Shown one piece after another: positions 1 through 9,199 of a stretch of 64,000 bases of DNA. The stretch comes from Lachnotalea sp. AF33-28. Lineage in GTDB: Bacteria > Bacillota > Clostridia > Lachnospirales > Lachnospiraceae. Below the pieces are notes generated by a model, which had not been told where the DNA came from, ran no database searches, and was given only the letters and a program-made list of their open reading frames with translations. The first letter of the stretch is position 1. Each line of letters starts with the position of its first letter. Made by a program: the position numbers and the translations under genes. Location: contig NZ_QUEE01000004.1 of the NCBI RefSeq assembly GCF_003477885.1, forward strand, positions 248,001 through 312,000, read 5' to 3'.

Positions 1-125
1 AATTCTACCCTATTATTCACTAATTTTTATATCATGGAAGTGTGCCGATTACTTATACGGAGGATTTGAAATAATATAATCAAATTGCAGTCATTTTTCT
101 TTATTATATCAGCCCCCCCCTTGTG

Positions 126-154
126 TTGCAATTCCCAGCCCATGGTTTTATAAT
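126..154 (+). promoter_or_regulatory. Promoter of the deacetylase/CutC operon
   Basis: TTGCAA at 126-131 and TATAAT at 149-154 are separated by 17 bp. The first gene starts about 110 bp downstream. A run of eight C lies just upstream at 113-120. I see no convincing gene in 1-265. Confidence 0.6.
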
Positions 155-265
155 GATATGGAAAAATACTCCTGTATCCGGAGAGCCGGCAGTTTTACGA
201 AAGTTCCGGCATCGGCTGCAACAGGAGGGCAGCGCGGATGAAACCGTGCGGAAAGGGAGAACGAT

Positions 266-1126
266 ATGGTACTTAGAACGGATATTCCGCTGTATCCGGG
301 CGGAAAAACGAAGGCTTTTACATTGAGCTACGATGACGGTGTGGTTCAGGACATCCGCCTGGCAGGTCTGCTGCGCAGATACGGGCTGCAGGCTACGTTT
401 AATCTGAACTCGGGCACCTTTGGGCAGGTGGATCAGTATTCCCATCTGAAGGTAAAGCATGAAAAAGTAAATAAGGAGCAGGTCAGAGAACTTTATCAGA
501 ATTTTGAGGTGGCCTGTCACACGGTGACACATCCGGATCTGGCTTCTGTCCCGGAAGAAATGATCAGCTATGAGATTGCCTGCGACAAGAGAAACCTGGA
601 AAATATCACCGGCAGGATTGTGACCGGTCTGGCGTATCCGTACGGTACATACAGCAAAATAACGCTGGAAACGGCCCGCCGCTGCGGCATCCGCTATGCC
701 CGCACCATCAGGAGCACTGAGAGCTTTGAGCTGCCGGAGGACTTCCTTGTGTGGAACCCCACCTGCCACCATTCCAATCCGGGACTTTTAAAGCTGGCTG
801 AACAGTTTATCGGGCTGGGATCGGATAAGCGCAGGCCGCTGCCGGTATTCTATGTATGGGGACATGCCTATGAATTTGATAATGACGACTGCTGGAATCT
901 CATAGAAGAGCTGTTTCAGCTGATATCCGGGCGGGAGGATATCTGGTATGCGACGAACGGACAGATTGAGGAATACGTGAGCGCGTGGCGGCAGCTGCGC
1001 TATTCATCGGATGGCAGCCTGATCTATAATCCCACAGCACTGGATATATGGATCAGGGTGGTGGATGAAGTTTACGAAATTCCTTCCGGCCGGACTGCAG
1101 AGATCACCCCGGCCTGGAAGCTGTAA
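266..1126 (+). CDS. Polysaccharide deacetylase (NodB-fold) family protein
   Basis: A 286-residue protein with the NodB signature. SYDDG at residues 21-25 carries the two aspartates (base and metal ligand), and CHTVTH at 84-89 supplies the paired metal-binding histidines. Family members remove acetyl or related groups from N-acetylated sugars. No signal peptide or membrane anchor is visible, so it may be cytoplasmic, which is less usual for cell-wall deacetylases. The start at 266 is preceded by GGGAGA. The next gene begins 12 bp after the stop, so the two are probably co-transcribed. The substrate cannot be told from sequence. Confidence 0.8.
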   Translation: MVLRTDIPLYPGGKTKAFTLSYDDGVVQDIRLAGLLRRYGLQATFNLNSGTFGQVDQYSHLKVKHEKVNKEQVRELYQNFEVACHTVTHPDLASVPEEMISYEIACDKRNLENITGRIVTGLAYPYGTYSKITLETARRCGIRYARTIRSTESFELPEDFLVWNPTCHHSNPGLLKLAEQFIGLGSDKRRPLPVFYVWGHAYEFDNDDCWNLIEELFQLISGREDIWYATNGQIEEYVSAWRQLRYSSDGSLIYNPTALDIWIRVVDEVYEIPSGRTAEITPAWKL

Positions 1127-1138
1127 AGAGGTAATGGG

Positions 1139-4100
1139 ATGAAGTATCTGCTGGAAGTGTGTGTGGACAGTGTGGAATCTGCCATAAATGCGGCGGCCGG
1201 CGGCGCCGACCGGCTGGAACTGTGCTCCGGACTGGCCGTAGGAGGCCTGACGCCGGGGGTGAGCCTCTACCGGCAGGTGAGAGAAGCGTGTGGGCTGCCG
1301 GTACATGTGCTGCTCCGCCCGCGGTTCGGAGATTTCTGCTATACAGACCGTGAATTTGATCAGATCCTGCGGGATGTGGAGCTGTTCCGCGGTCTGGGAG
1401 CCGACGGCGCAGTGATCGGGATCCTGCGCCCGGACGGCAGCCTCGACCAGGAACGAATGCGGCTGCTGATGGAAGCGGCTGCAGGCATGAAGGTGACGCT
1501 GCACCGCGCCTTTGATATGTGCCGGGACCCCTTTGCCGCGCTGGAAACGGCAGTGGAGCTGGGAATAGATACCGTGCTGACATCCGGGCAGAAGAATTCC
1601 TGTATGGAAGGTGAAGAGCTGCTTGCCGAGCTGGTTAAAAAAAGCAGGGACAGAATCTGTATTCTGGCAGCAGGCGGCGTGGATGAGGCGGCTGTAGCGG
1701 AACTTTCGGCTAAGGCCGGGATCACCCGGTTTCACATGTCAGGAAAAGTGATCCGAAACAGCGGTATGCTTTACCGAACGGATGGGGTGCATATGGGGCT
1801 GCCCGGGTTATCCGAGTATGAGGTGCTTTTGACGGATGCTAGGAAGGTACGGGCCGCGAAGCAAGCGCTCATGCGGGCGGAAGATTTTTCTGTATCCGCC
1901 GTGATGCGGTACTATTACCGGGCCATGCCGGCCGAAGACCGGGCCAATTATCCGGAGACTGTCTGGGAAGCTTATGCGCGGCACGCAGTTTTTCTGATGG
2001 AGCAGGGCCCCTTTCGCAAAGAGGTTCCGGCGGAGCTTTTCCTGCCCTATGTGGCATATTACAGGATCAATGAAGAGGAGATCGAGGACTGCCGCCGCTT
2101 TTTCTATGAGCAGGTGATAGAACGCATCCGCGGGCTTGACATGGAGCAGGCCATATTGGAAATCAACCTCTGGTGTTCCGGACAGGCTTCCTACCGGGCA
2201 TCGGATACGCGGACCGCGTCGCCGCTTGCGGTGTACCGAAGCGGTTTGGGCCGGTGCGGGGAGGAGTCCGTATTTCTGGCCTCCGTCCTTAGAAGCGTGG
2301 GCATACCTGCCAGACAGGTCTATGTGCCGCGCTGGTCCCACTGTGATGATAACCATGCCTGGGTGGAAGCCTGGTGCGGCGGAAAATGGCATTACCTGGG
2401 CGCGTGTGAACCGGAGCCCGTTTTGGACAGAGGGTGGTTTTCCAGTGCGGCATCCAGGGCGATGATGGTGCATTACAGATGGTTTTCCCCCGATCCTCCG
2501 GACGGAGAGGTGTGCAAAACAGAGGGCAGCGTCCGCCTGATTAACCGGCTGCCCCATTATGCATCCGCCGTGGAGGCAGTGGTGCAGGTTATGGATGGGG
2601 ACCGCCCTGCGGCCGGAGCAAAAGTGCTGTTTCAGATTCTGAATGAGTCCGCATTTTATACGGCCGCATCTGCGGCAGCAGATGAAAACGGGATTGCGCG
2701 AATGAAGCTGGGCAGGGGAAACATCCATGTCCATGCGGTTTTAGACGGAAGATGCGCCTGGGCAGACTTGAATCTCTCACAATCCACAGAGCTTACACTG
2801 CGACTGGATCAGGATGCCCCCATCGGGCGCTGGGAGGAATTTGAATGCGCTGCTCCTTTGGGAATCTCAACCCCGCCTGATTCTGAATCCGGGAGCGGGC
2901 AGCCGGGCTGGGAAGTTAAATATGCCGCAGAACAGAAGCACTGGCAGGATAAAATGGCCCGATACCGGCAGGATGCCCGGATAGATCGCATCGCATCTTT
3001 CTGCATACACAAAGACAGTATCACCGCGATCCTTAAGGAGGCTTACGGAAATCTGGAGGAGCTTATGGCATTCCTTCTGCCGGCGGGCGTACAAAAAGAG
3101 CAGGAACTCAAGGAAAATATGCTTTTTTGTCTGTCCTCCAAGGATTACCGGGATGTAAAAGCTAAGATATTAAACGCTCATTTTGAGGAGCTAAAGGACA
3201 AAGAAACGGAGTATTCCCGGCAGATAAACGCCGGATATCTGGTAAATCCCCGCGTGCACACGGAAACGCTCACCGCTTACCGCAGAAAGATCGAGGATTT
3301 TTATAATGACGGAGACCGCGGGCGCATAAACATTCCCGCGCAACGTTTCACTCCGGAGCTTTTATGGAACGATATTTGCAGCCGGATTGCGGATCCGGCC
3401 GGATCCGGCTATCAGAATCTGATCACGCTGCCGGCGGCCTGTCTGCGTACCGGTCAGGGAAATGATCTGTCCCGCAGAATCCTCTTTGTCGCGGCCTGCA
3501 GGACATTTGGCATACCTGCAAGGCTGGCGGAAACGGATCTGCAGCCTGAGTATTATGAAGGCGGAAGTTTCCACAGGATGAAAGACAGCAAAAAAACGTC
3601 ATGTCTCACACTGCATAATGTCAGCGGCACCGAATGGGTCAGCCCGTCCAACTGGTCGCTGTCCCGCTTGGAGAGCGGAGAATACATCCCTCTCAATCTG
3701 TCCGGCAGTCAGTGGGAACATGACAGACTTTCCCTTCCTCTGATGCCGGGACGTTACTGCCTCATCACCGCCAACCGGCTGCCTAACGGCAGCATCCGCG
3801 CCGCCAGACAGGAAATCCTTCTCGCAGACGGAGAGAACGGTACGGTTAAGCTCCACTGGCCCCATGCGGATCTGAAAGACCTGCTTACGAGCCTTCCGCT
3901 GCCTCCCGTCCCTCTGGCAGCGCTAAGAGAGCCTGCGGCGTCCGCCGCCCTGCCCGGTTTGTCAGAAGCGCTGTGGATCTGGCTGGAGGAAGGCAAAGAG
4001 CCCACAGAACATGTATTAAACGAGCTGGCCGCATGTGCCGGGCGCATCAACCGTTCGGACATCTGCATCCGCCTGCTGATTGGCAGCCCCGGCGCGGCAG

Positions 4101-4339
4101 ATAACCCGTCCGTCTGCCGGGTGCTGGAAATGATTCCAAAGAGCGGGCTTTACCTCTGCGATTTTTCAAAGTACGCCGAACCGGTGTGCCGCAGTCTCTA
4201 TATGGAACCCGGCAGGCTGCCGATGCTCTATGCCCAGGCCGGCCCGAACACGGTATACGCAGTTAGCGGATATCGTGTGGGCAGCGTGGAAACCGCTCTT
4301 TCATGCATAAAAGAAGCCCTGAAAGAGTCTGCGCTGTGA
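1139..4339 (+). CDS. CutC-like barrel fused to a transglutaminase-like protein
   Basis: A 1066-residue two-part protein. Residues 1 to about 205 are a complete CutC (PF03932) barrel, with the strings GGADRLELCSG, LHRAFDM, VLTSGQ and ILAAGGV in family order. CutC is named for copper homeostasis, but its biochemical role is unsettled. After a linker, residues about 260-860 are a transglutaminase-like protein. The candidate catalytic Cys373 lies in GRCGEES and His406 in DDNHAWVEAW, followed by the GACEPEP segment. A second, weaker transglutaminase-like stretch (FVAACRTFGIPARL, near residue 780) lacks an obvious triad. No signal peptide is seen. CutC is normally a stand-alone protein of about 240 residues, so the fusion is notable. 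The frame is open throughout, so this is not two overlapping genes. Confidence 0.8.
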   Translation: MKYLLEVCVDSVESAINAAAGGADRLELCSGLAVGGLTPGVSLYRQVREACGLPVHVLLRPRFGDFCYTDREFDQILRDVELFRGLGADGAVIGILRPDGSLDQERMRLLMEAAAGMKVTLHRAFDMCRDPFAALETAVELGIDTVLTSGQKNSCMEGEELLAELVKKSRDRICILAAGGVDEAAVAELSAKAGITRFHMSGKVIRNSGMLYRTDGVHMGLPGLSEYEVLLTDARKVRAAKQALMRAEDFSVSAVMRYYYRAMPAEDRANYPETVWEAYARHAVFLMEQGPFRKEVPAELFLPYVAYYRINEEEIEDCRRFFYEQVIERIRGLDMEQAILEINLWCSGQASYRASDTRTASPLAVYRSGLGRCGEESVFLASVLRSVGIPARQVYVPRWSHCDDNHAWVEAWCGGKWHYLGACEPEPVLDRGWFSSAASRAMMVHYRWFSPDPPDGEVCKTEGSVRLINRLPHYASAVEAVVQVMDGDRPAAGAKVLFQILNESAFYTAASAAADENGIARMKLGRGNIHVHAVLDGRCAWADLNLSQSTELTLRLDQDAPIGRWEEFECAAPLGISTPPDSESGSGQPGWEVKYAAEQKHWQDKMARYRQDARIDRIASFCIHKDSITAILKEAYGNLEELMAFLLPAGVQKEQELKENMLFCLSSKDYRDVKAKILNAHFEELKDKETEYSRQINAGYLVNPRVHTETLTAYRRKIEDFYNDGDRGRINIPAQRFTPELLWNDICSRIADPAGSGYQNLITLPAACLRTGQGNDLSRRILFVAACRTFGIPARLAETDLQPEYYEGGSFHRMKDSKKTSCLTLHNVSGTEWVSPSNWSLSRLESGEYIPLNLSGSQWEHDRLSLPLMPGRYCLITANRLPNGSIRAARQEILLADGENGTVKLHWPHADLKDLLTSLPLPPVPLAALREPAASAALPGLSEALWIWLEEGKEPTEHVLNELAACAGRINRSDICIRLLIGSPGAADNPSVCRVLEMIPKSGLYLCDFSKYAEPVCRSLYMEPGRLPMLYAQAGPNTVYAVSGYRVGSVETALSCIKEALKESAL

Positions 4340-4362
4340 ATGCCTGAAATAAATAAAATCCG

Positions 4363-4404
4363 CAACAGAAAAAGTCTCTCCGGACGGAGAGACTTTTTCT
4401 GTTG
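4363..4404 (+). terminator. Intrinsic terminator after the CutC fusion gene
   Basis: A perfect 19-bp stem (4363-4381 with 4386-4404) encloses a GGAC loop. A and T runs inside the arms let it act in both directions. Confidence 0.9.
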
Positions 4405-4623
4405 TAAGGAAGGTATCTATGTAAAGTATGATAGTTGTTTGGCGGAGCCGCCAAATTTGCGCGCTTACTTGGGACTCCATATTATGTACGTCTTTGTTGT
4501 ACACCCATAGTATAGCCAAAAATTGTGTCAAAAGTTTGTATGATCCATGAAGTCTTTATGAATTGCATAAACATTTTCATATCTATTTATTTAAGAAAGT
4601 CTTACGGCCGCTGTGAGCTGCGG
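4405..4623. other. Non-coding stretch between terminator and repeat element
   Basis: No supported gene. It holds a perfect 8-bp hairpin at 4438-4455 (TTTGGCGG/CCGCCAAA). At 4601-4617 there is a short stretch resembling the end of the palindromic repeat family found next to it, possibly a relic of an older copy. Confidence 0.5.
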
Positions 4624-4631
4624 TAAGGCTT

Positions 4632-4825
4632 GTTACTGTTCACACGCTGCCGATAAAGCAGCGTATGGTCCTCATAGGGATCCCTTGAAGCCCGCCGGTA
4701 CTTATTGCTGTGTATTTTACAGCATTAGTACCGCTGCGCGCTTCACGGAGCGAGAGCGGGTCCCAATGAGGACCATACCCTGCCCTCTCTTACGCGGGAA
4801 TTTTTCGGTAACTGTGAACAGTAAC
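4632..4825 (+). mobile_element. Palindromic MITE-like element, copy A (194 bp)
   Basis: Begins GTTACTGTTCAC and ends GTGAACAGTAAC, a perfect 12-bp terminal inverted repeat. It is flanked by identical 8-bp direct repeats TAAGGCTT at 4624-4631 and 4826-4833, as expected of a target duplication. It encodes nothing. It is nearly identical to copy B but has lost about 15 bp of the left inner arm between GTAT direct repeats, so its inner hairpin is unpaired there. It sits just upstream of the glycyl radical enzyme promoter. Confidence 0.85.
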
Positions 4826-4835
4826 TAAGGCTTCA

Positions 4836-4847
4836 AAAACCACACAA
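4836..4847 (+). promoter_or_regulatory. Candidate operator AAAACCACACAA
   Basis: The same 12 bp recur at 9684-9695, upstream of the second promoter of the microcompartment locus. Placement just upstream of the -35 box suggests a binding site, perhaps for the DeoR protein encoded at 17870. This is inferred only from position and sharing. Confidence 0.35.
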
Positions 4848-4864
4848 TAATCTGCACACATCTG

Positions 4865-4893
4865 TTGACATTCCAACACATCGGAAGTAAAAT
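4865..4893 (+). promoter_or_regulatory. Promoter 1 of the microcompartment locus
   Basis: TTGACA at 4865-4870, a 17-bp spacer, and TAAAAT at 4888-4893. The glycyl radical enzyme starts at 4941 behind AGGAGGAG. Confidence 0.75.
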
Positions 4894-4940
4894 AAAGAAA
4901 AACAACATGTACAACCATACCTTAAACAGGAGGAGCTGTT

Positions 4941-7472
4941 ATGAAGCAATATTATGACGAGCCGATCGCCAAGAGCTCCCGCATACAGAAACTGGTGGAT
5001 GATCTGTATGCGGATATGCCGGTGATCGAGGCGGACAGGGCTGTCCTGCTGACAGAGAGCTACCGGCAGACCGAAGCAGAACCGGTCATCATCCGCCGGG
5101 CCCTCGCTTTTTCCCATATTTTGAAGAATATCCCGATCACCATCCGGGATAGGGAGCTGATTGTGGGAAGCGCTACCAAGGCCCCGAGAGGCTGCCAGGT
5201 ATTTCCGGAATTCTCATTTGAGTGGCTGGAAAAGGAATTTGATACTGTGAGCACCCGCAGCGCGGATCCGTTTTACATAGCCGAAGATACGAAAAATACG
5301 CTTCATGAGGTGTATAAGTACTGGAAGGGCAAGACAACCAGCGAGCTGGCGCTTTCCTATATGGCGCCGGAGACGATTACGGCCATGGAGCACAATATCT
5401 TTACTCCGGGCAATTATTTCTATAACGGTGTGGGACATGTTACGGTCTGCTACGGAAAGATCCTGGAATGCGGGTATGAAGGCATCATAGCGGAAGCCAG
5501 AGCGGCCATGGAGCAATGCAGGCCGGGCGATGCGGATTACGCAAAGCGCCATCATTTCCTGGAGGCGGTGGTCATCAGCTGTGAAGCGGTGATTGAGTAC
5601 GCCCAGAGATACGCGAAGCTGGCGCTGGATGAGGCCGCGGCATGTACGGATGAAACCCGCAAGATGGAGCTGCTCCAGATCGCCAAAAACTGTGCGAGGG
5701 TGCCGGCTAAGGGCGCGGCGAATTTCTATGAGGCCTGCCAGTCCTTCTGGTTTGTACAGATGCTCCTGCAGGTGGAATCCAGCGGACATTCCATCTCACC
5801 CGGGCGCTTTGACCAGTATATGTATCCTTATTATAAGGCGGATATGGAGGCCGGAAATATCACACGGGAATCTGCGCAGGAATTGATGGACTGCATCTGG
5901 GTGAAACTCAACGATCTGAATAAGGTCAGAGACGCGGCCAGCGCAGAGGGGTTTGCCGGATACAGCCTGTTCCAGAATCTGATCGCGGGAGGGCAGGACG
6001 CTGAAGGGCGCGATGTTACCAATGATCTGTCCTTCATGTGCATCGAAGCTTCCATGCATGTGATGCTTCCCCAGCCTTCGCTGTCGGTGCGCGTCTGGAA
6101 CGGGACTCCGCAGGAATTCCTGATCAAGGCGGCAAAGCTTACCAGGACAGGCGTGGGTCTGCCGGCCTATTACAATGACGAGGTGATCATCCCGGCACTC
6201 ATGAACCGGGGGCTGAGCCAGGCGGATGCCAGGGATTATAACATAATCGGATGCGTGGAACCGCAGAAAGCCGGCAAGACCGAAGGCTGGCATGATGCCG
6301 CGTTCTTCAACATGTGCAGGCCGCTGGAGCTGGTATTTTCAAACGGCATGGACAAGGGCGTGCAGGTAGGGCTTCAGACAGGCGATGTGACAAAGATGGA
6401 GACCTTTGAGGAGTTCTATGATGCCTATAAGAAGCAGATGGAATATCTGATCAGCCTGCTGGTCAATGCGGATAATGCCATTGACGTTTCTCATGCCGAG
6501 CGCTGCCCGCTGCCGTTTTTATCCGGCATGATCGAGGACTGTATCGGCAGAGGCAGGAGCGTACAGGAAGGCGGAGCCGTATATAATTTTACCGGGCCTC
6601 AGGGATTCGGCATTGCCAACATGACCGATGCGCTGTATGCGGTGAAGAAGCTTGTTTTCGAAGAGAAGAAATTCTCCATGGCCGAGCTGAAACAGGCGCT
6701 TAAGGATAATTTCGGCAAGGGTCTGTGGTCCGACACCGTGGAAGAGATCACAAAGGATGTGGTCAACAACCTGATAAAGATGGGCAGGACCGTGTCCAAA
6801 GAGGATGTGGAACAGATCTCCCGGACAGTGATTGGCGGCACGGTGACGGATGAACAGAAGAAGCGTTACGACCAAATTCTGGAATGGATCGAAGAGGTCC
6901 CGAAATACGGAAACGATATCCGTGAGGTGGATGATTTCGCCAGGGATGTGGCCTATACCTACACAAGGCCGCTGGAGAAATTCCGCAATCCCAGAGGAGG
7001 ACAGTATCAGGCGGGGCTGTATCCGGTTTCGGCCAATGTTCCCCTCGGAGCGCAGACAGGGGCTACGCCCGACGGACGTCTGGCCGGCACTCCTGTGGCG
7101 GACGGTGTGTCGCCTGCTTCCGGAAGGGACGAAAGCGGTCCCACTGCGGCGGCCAATTCCGTATCACGGCTGGATCATTTTATCGCCAGCAACGGTACGC
7201 TCTATAATATGAAGTTCCATCCTTCCGCTTTGAGCGGCACACGGGGGCTGATTAATTTCACCTCTCTGATCCGCGCTTATTTTGACCAGAAGGGCAGCCA
7301 TATGCAGTTTAACGTGGTCAGCAGGGAGACTCTTCTGGATGCGCAGCAGCACCCGGAGAATTATAAAAACCTGGTGGTGCGCGTCGCAGGATACAGCGCT
7401 TTGTTCACCTCGCTGTCCAGATCGCTTCAGGATGACATCATCTCCCGCACGGAGCAGGGATTTGACAGATAG
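4941..7472 (+). CDS. B12-independent glycyl radical diol dehydratase
   Basis: An 843-residue member of the pyruvate formate-lyase superfamily. The catalytic Cys438 and general-base Glu440 lie in GCVEPQ, followed by GKTEGWHDAAFFN, the pattern of glycerol and 1,2-propanediol dehydratases. The radical-bearing Gly817 lies in RVAGYSA near the C-terminus. It should dehydrate (S)-1,2-propanediol to propionaldehyde inside the microcompartment, using a radical installed by the activase encoded next. Glycerol is an alternative substrate, but the linked aldolase and the shell genes favour propanediol. No encapsulation peptide is evident at either end, unlike four other enzymes of this locus. It has its own promoter and a strong ribosome binding site. 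Confidence 0.92.
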   Translation: MKQYYDEPIAKSSRIQKLVDDLYADMPVIEADRAVLLTESYRQTEAEPVIIRRALAFSHILKNIPITIRDRELIVGSATKAPRGCQVFPEFSFEWLEKEFDTVSTRSADPFYIAEDTKNTLHEVYKYWKGKTTSELALSYMAPETITAMEHNIFTPGNYFYNGVGHVTVCYGKILECGYEGIIAEARAAMEQCRPGDADYAKRHHFLEAVVISCEAVIEYAQRYAKLALDEAAACTDETRKMELLQIAKNCARVPAKGAANFYEACQSFWFVQMLLQVESSGHSISPGRFDQYMYPYYKADMEAGNITRESAQELMDCIWVKLNDLNKVRDAASAEGFAGYSLFQNLIAGGQDAEGRDVTNDLSFMCIEASMHVMLPQPSLSVRVWNGTPQEFLIKAAKLTRTGVGLPAYYNDEVIIPALMNRGLSQADARDYNIIGCVEPQKAGKTEGWHDAAFFNMCRPLELVFSNGMDKGVQVGLQTGDVTKMETFEEFYDAYKKQMEYLISLLVNADNAIDVSHAERCPLPFLSGMIEDCIGRGRSVQEGGAVYNFTGPQGFGIANMTDALYAVKKLVFEEKKFSMAELKQALKDNFGKGLWSDTVEEITKDVVNNLIKMGRTVSKEDVEQISRTVIGGTVTDEQKKRYDQILEWIEEVPKYGNDIREVDDFARDVAYTYTRPLEKFRNPRGGQYQAGLYPVSANVPLGAQTGATPDGRLAGTPVADGVSPASGRDESGPTAAANSVSRLDHFIASNGTLYNMKFHPSALSGTRGLINFTSLIRAYFDQKGSHMQFNVVSRETLLDAQQHPENYKNLVVRVAGYSALFTSLSRSLQDDIISRTEQGFDR

Positions 7473-7507
7473 ACGGCGCGTTTCAAACGGCGATCGGAAA
7501 GGGAATT

Positions 7508-8299
7508 ATGGAAGAGAATTATAGACAGACAAAAGGCAGGATCTTCAACATCCAAAAATTCTCCATTCATGACGGGCCGGGTATCCGGACGATTGTTTTC
7601 CTGAAAGGCTGTCTCCTAAGATGCAGGTGGTGCTGCAATCCGGAATCCCAGGAATTCGGGATTCAGACCATGATGGAGAACGGGAAGCCTAAGGTGGTGG
7701 GACGTGACGTCACCGTGGACGAGGTGATGGAGGAGATCGTAAAAGATATGCCCTATTACAGGCGTTCCGGAGGCGGCGTGACGCTCTCAGGAGGGGAGAG
7801 TCTGCTGCAGCCGGAGTTTGCGGCGGCGCTGCTTAGAGCCTGCCAGGATTATGGGCTGCATACGGCGATAGAGAGCACGGCCTGTGCGAAATGGGAATCC
7901 GTCGAACAGCTGCTGCCATATCTCGACTTATATCTTATGGATATCAAGCATATGGACAGCGCAAAGCATAAGGCGTTTACCGGACAGCCAAACGAGCGCA
8001 TACTGGAAAATGCCAGAAAGGTGGCGCAAAGCCATACGGAGCTGATTATCCGCACGCCGGTGATTCCGACATTTAATGATACGAAGGAGGAGATTGCCGG
8101 GATCGCCGCATTTGCAAAGACTCTGCCCGGCGTCAGGCAGATGCATATCCTGCCCTATCACCGGCTGGGTCAGGACAAGTATACGGGCCTTGGTCGCACC
8201 TATGAGATGGCCCATATAGAGCCGCCCTCACAGGAACACATGGAAGAATTGCTCGCAGCGGTTAACGCGGCGGGACTTAAGGGCCAGATCGGCGGATGA
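7508..8299 (+). CDS. Glycyl radical enzyme activase (radical SAM)
   Basis: A 263-residue radical SAM protein. Cys35, Cys39 and Cys42 form the CX3CX2C motif (CLLRCRWC) that binds the SAM-coordinating [4Fe-4S] cluster. GGVTLSGGE is the glycine-rich SAM-binding motif. It cleaves SAM to place a radical on Gly817 of the dehydratase encoded 35 bp upstream. Many diol dehydratase activases are about 300 residues and carry a ferredoxin-like insert with two extra clusters. Here the region after the first motif has no such cysteines, so this is the short type. Start ATG 7508 is preceded by a GGAAAGGG-like site. Confidence 0.9.
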   Translation: MEENYRQTKGRIFNIQKFSIHDGPGIRTIVFLKGCLLRCRWCCNPESQEFGIQTMMENGKPKVVGRDVTVDEVMEEIVKDMPYYRRSGGGVTLSGGESLLQPEFAAALLRACQDYGLHTAIESTACAKWESVEQLLPYLDLYLMDIKHMDSAKHKAFTGQPNERILENARKVAQSHTELIIRTPVIPTFNDTKEEIAGIAAFAKTLPGVRQMHILPYHRLGQDKYTGLGRTYEMAHIEPPSQEHMEELLAAVNAAGLKGQIGG

Positions 8300-8313
8300 G
8301 GAAGGAAGACAGC

Positions 8314-8799
8314 ATGGAGGATAAGCAGATCAGTGATCAGATAGCGGCCGCCGTTGCCAGCCGCCTTAGAGAAATCTGCAGGGTGGATCTTGCGGTGGCA
8401 AAGCGGCTCACAGCGACAATTGAACAGTACTGCAGAGAGCAGGGATTAAATGCCGTGATCGCGGTCTGTAACCCGAAGGGCAATCCCATCGCCGTGCATG
8501 TGATGGACGGCGCGTTCCTCTTAAGCTATGACGTGGCGGTGAAAAAAGCTTATACCGCGGCAGCGGTAAAGATGTCCACGATGGAGCTGAACGCTCTGGC
8601 ACAGCCGGGAGGAACCTTTTACGGGATCGACCGGGCGGACGGCGGAAGGATCGTGATCCTGGGCGGAGGCGTGCCTTTAAAGGCTGGGGACCGGATTGTG
8701 GGTGCGCTGGGGATCAGCGGAGGCACCGCAGAGCAGGACGATGCGGCCGCCAGATACGGAGCCGCCGCATTGGCACAGATTTGGCAGGAGTCCCTTTGA
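8314..8799 (+). CDS. PduO C-terminal/GlcG-like (PF03928) protein
   Basis: 161 residues from the chosen ATG, which has GAGGAAGG eight bases upstream. An in-frame ATG at 8296 overlaps the activase stop but lacks a site. The sequence matches the heme-binding GlcG/HbpS fold (PF03928), which also forms the C-terminal half of PduO, with AVCNPKGNPIAVHVMDG and GGGVPLKAG...GALGISGG. In cobalamin pathways this domain accompanies adenosyltransferase. Here there is no cobalamin enzyme, so its role (redox sensing, heme or flavin handling, assembly) is open. A helical N-terminus precedes the domain and may be a targeting helix. Confidence 0.75.
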   Translation: MEDKQISDQIAAAVASRLREICRVDLAVAKRLTATIEQYCREQGLNAVIAVCNPKGNPIAVHVMDGAFLLSYDVAVKKAYTAAAVKMSTMELNALAQPGGTFYGIDRADGGRIVILGGGVPLKAGDRIVGALGISGGTAEQDDAAARYGAAALAQIWQESL

Positions 8800-8819
8800 A
8801 ACAGAAGCGAGGAGAAAAC

Positions 8820-9197
8820 ATGGCATTGCAAGACAGACTTTCAACAGAAGAAAAACTTAGAATCGTCCAAGAACTGGTTCCCGGCAAGCAGATCACGCTG
8901 GCCCATGTGATCGCGGCGCCGGATGCCATTCTTTATCAGAAGCTGGGACTCGATCCCAGCATCGATTATGCAAAGTCGGCCATCGGAATCATCACCATGA
9001 GCCCGGCGGAGACGGCGATTATCGGAGCGGATATTGCCATGAAGGCTTCGGGCATCGAACTGGGTTTTGTGGACCGGTTCAGCGGGACCCTGATTGTAAC
9101 GGGGACCGTGTCCGAAGTGGAGGCTTCTCTTGAGGCGGTGCTGGCATATTCCGAAAAGACCCTGGGATTTACCGTATGCCCGGTGACGAGGACCTGA
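8820..9197 (+). CDS. pduU: Circularly permuted BMC-H shell protein (PduU/EutS type)
   Basis: 125 residues. The start at 8820 has GAGGAG upstream. An open frame extends to 8781 without a site. The arrangement (N-terminal KQITLAHVIAAP strand, then the BMC fold SAIGIITMSPAETAIIGADIAMK) is that of PduU/EutS shell hexamers, which carry a small beta-barrel over the pore. It is followed two bases later by the GTPase gene, as eutS and pduU often lie with eutP and pduV. Confidence 0.87.
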   Translation: MALQDRLSTEEKLRIVQELVPGKQITLAHVIAAPDAILYQKLGLDPSIDYAKSAIGIITMSPAETAIIGADIAMKASGIELGFVDRFSGTLIVTGTVSEVEASLEAVLAYSEKTLGFTVCPVTRT

Positions 9198-9199
9198 CC

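Noticed and set aside
113..120. Run of eight C just upstream of the first promoter, as a slippage-type phase switch
   Set aside because: It lies outside the -35/-10 spacer and outside any coding region, so a length change would have little obvious effect.
1004..2734. Long minus-strand open frames over the CutC fusion gene
   Set aside because: GC-rich codon positions of the real gene produce open frames on the other strand. The plus-strand protein is clearly recognisable.
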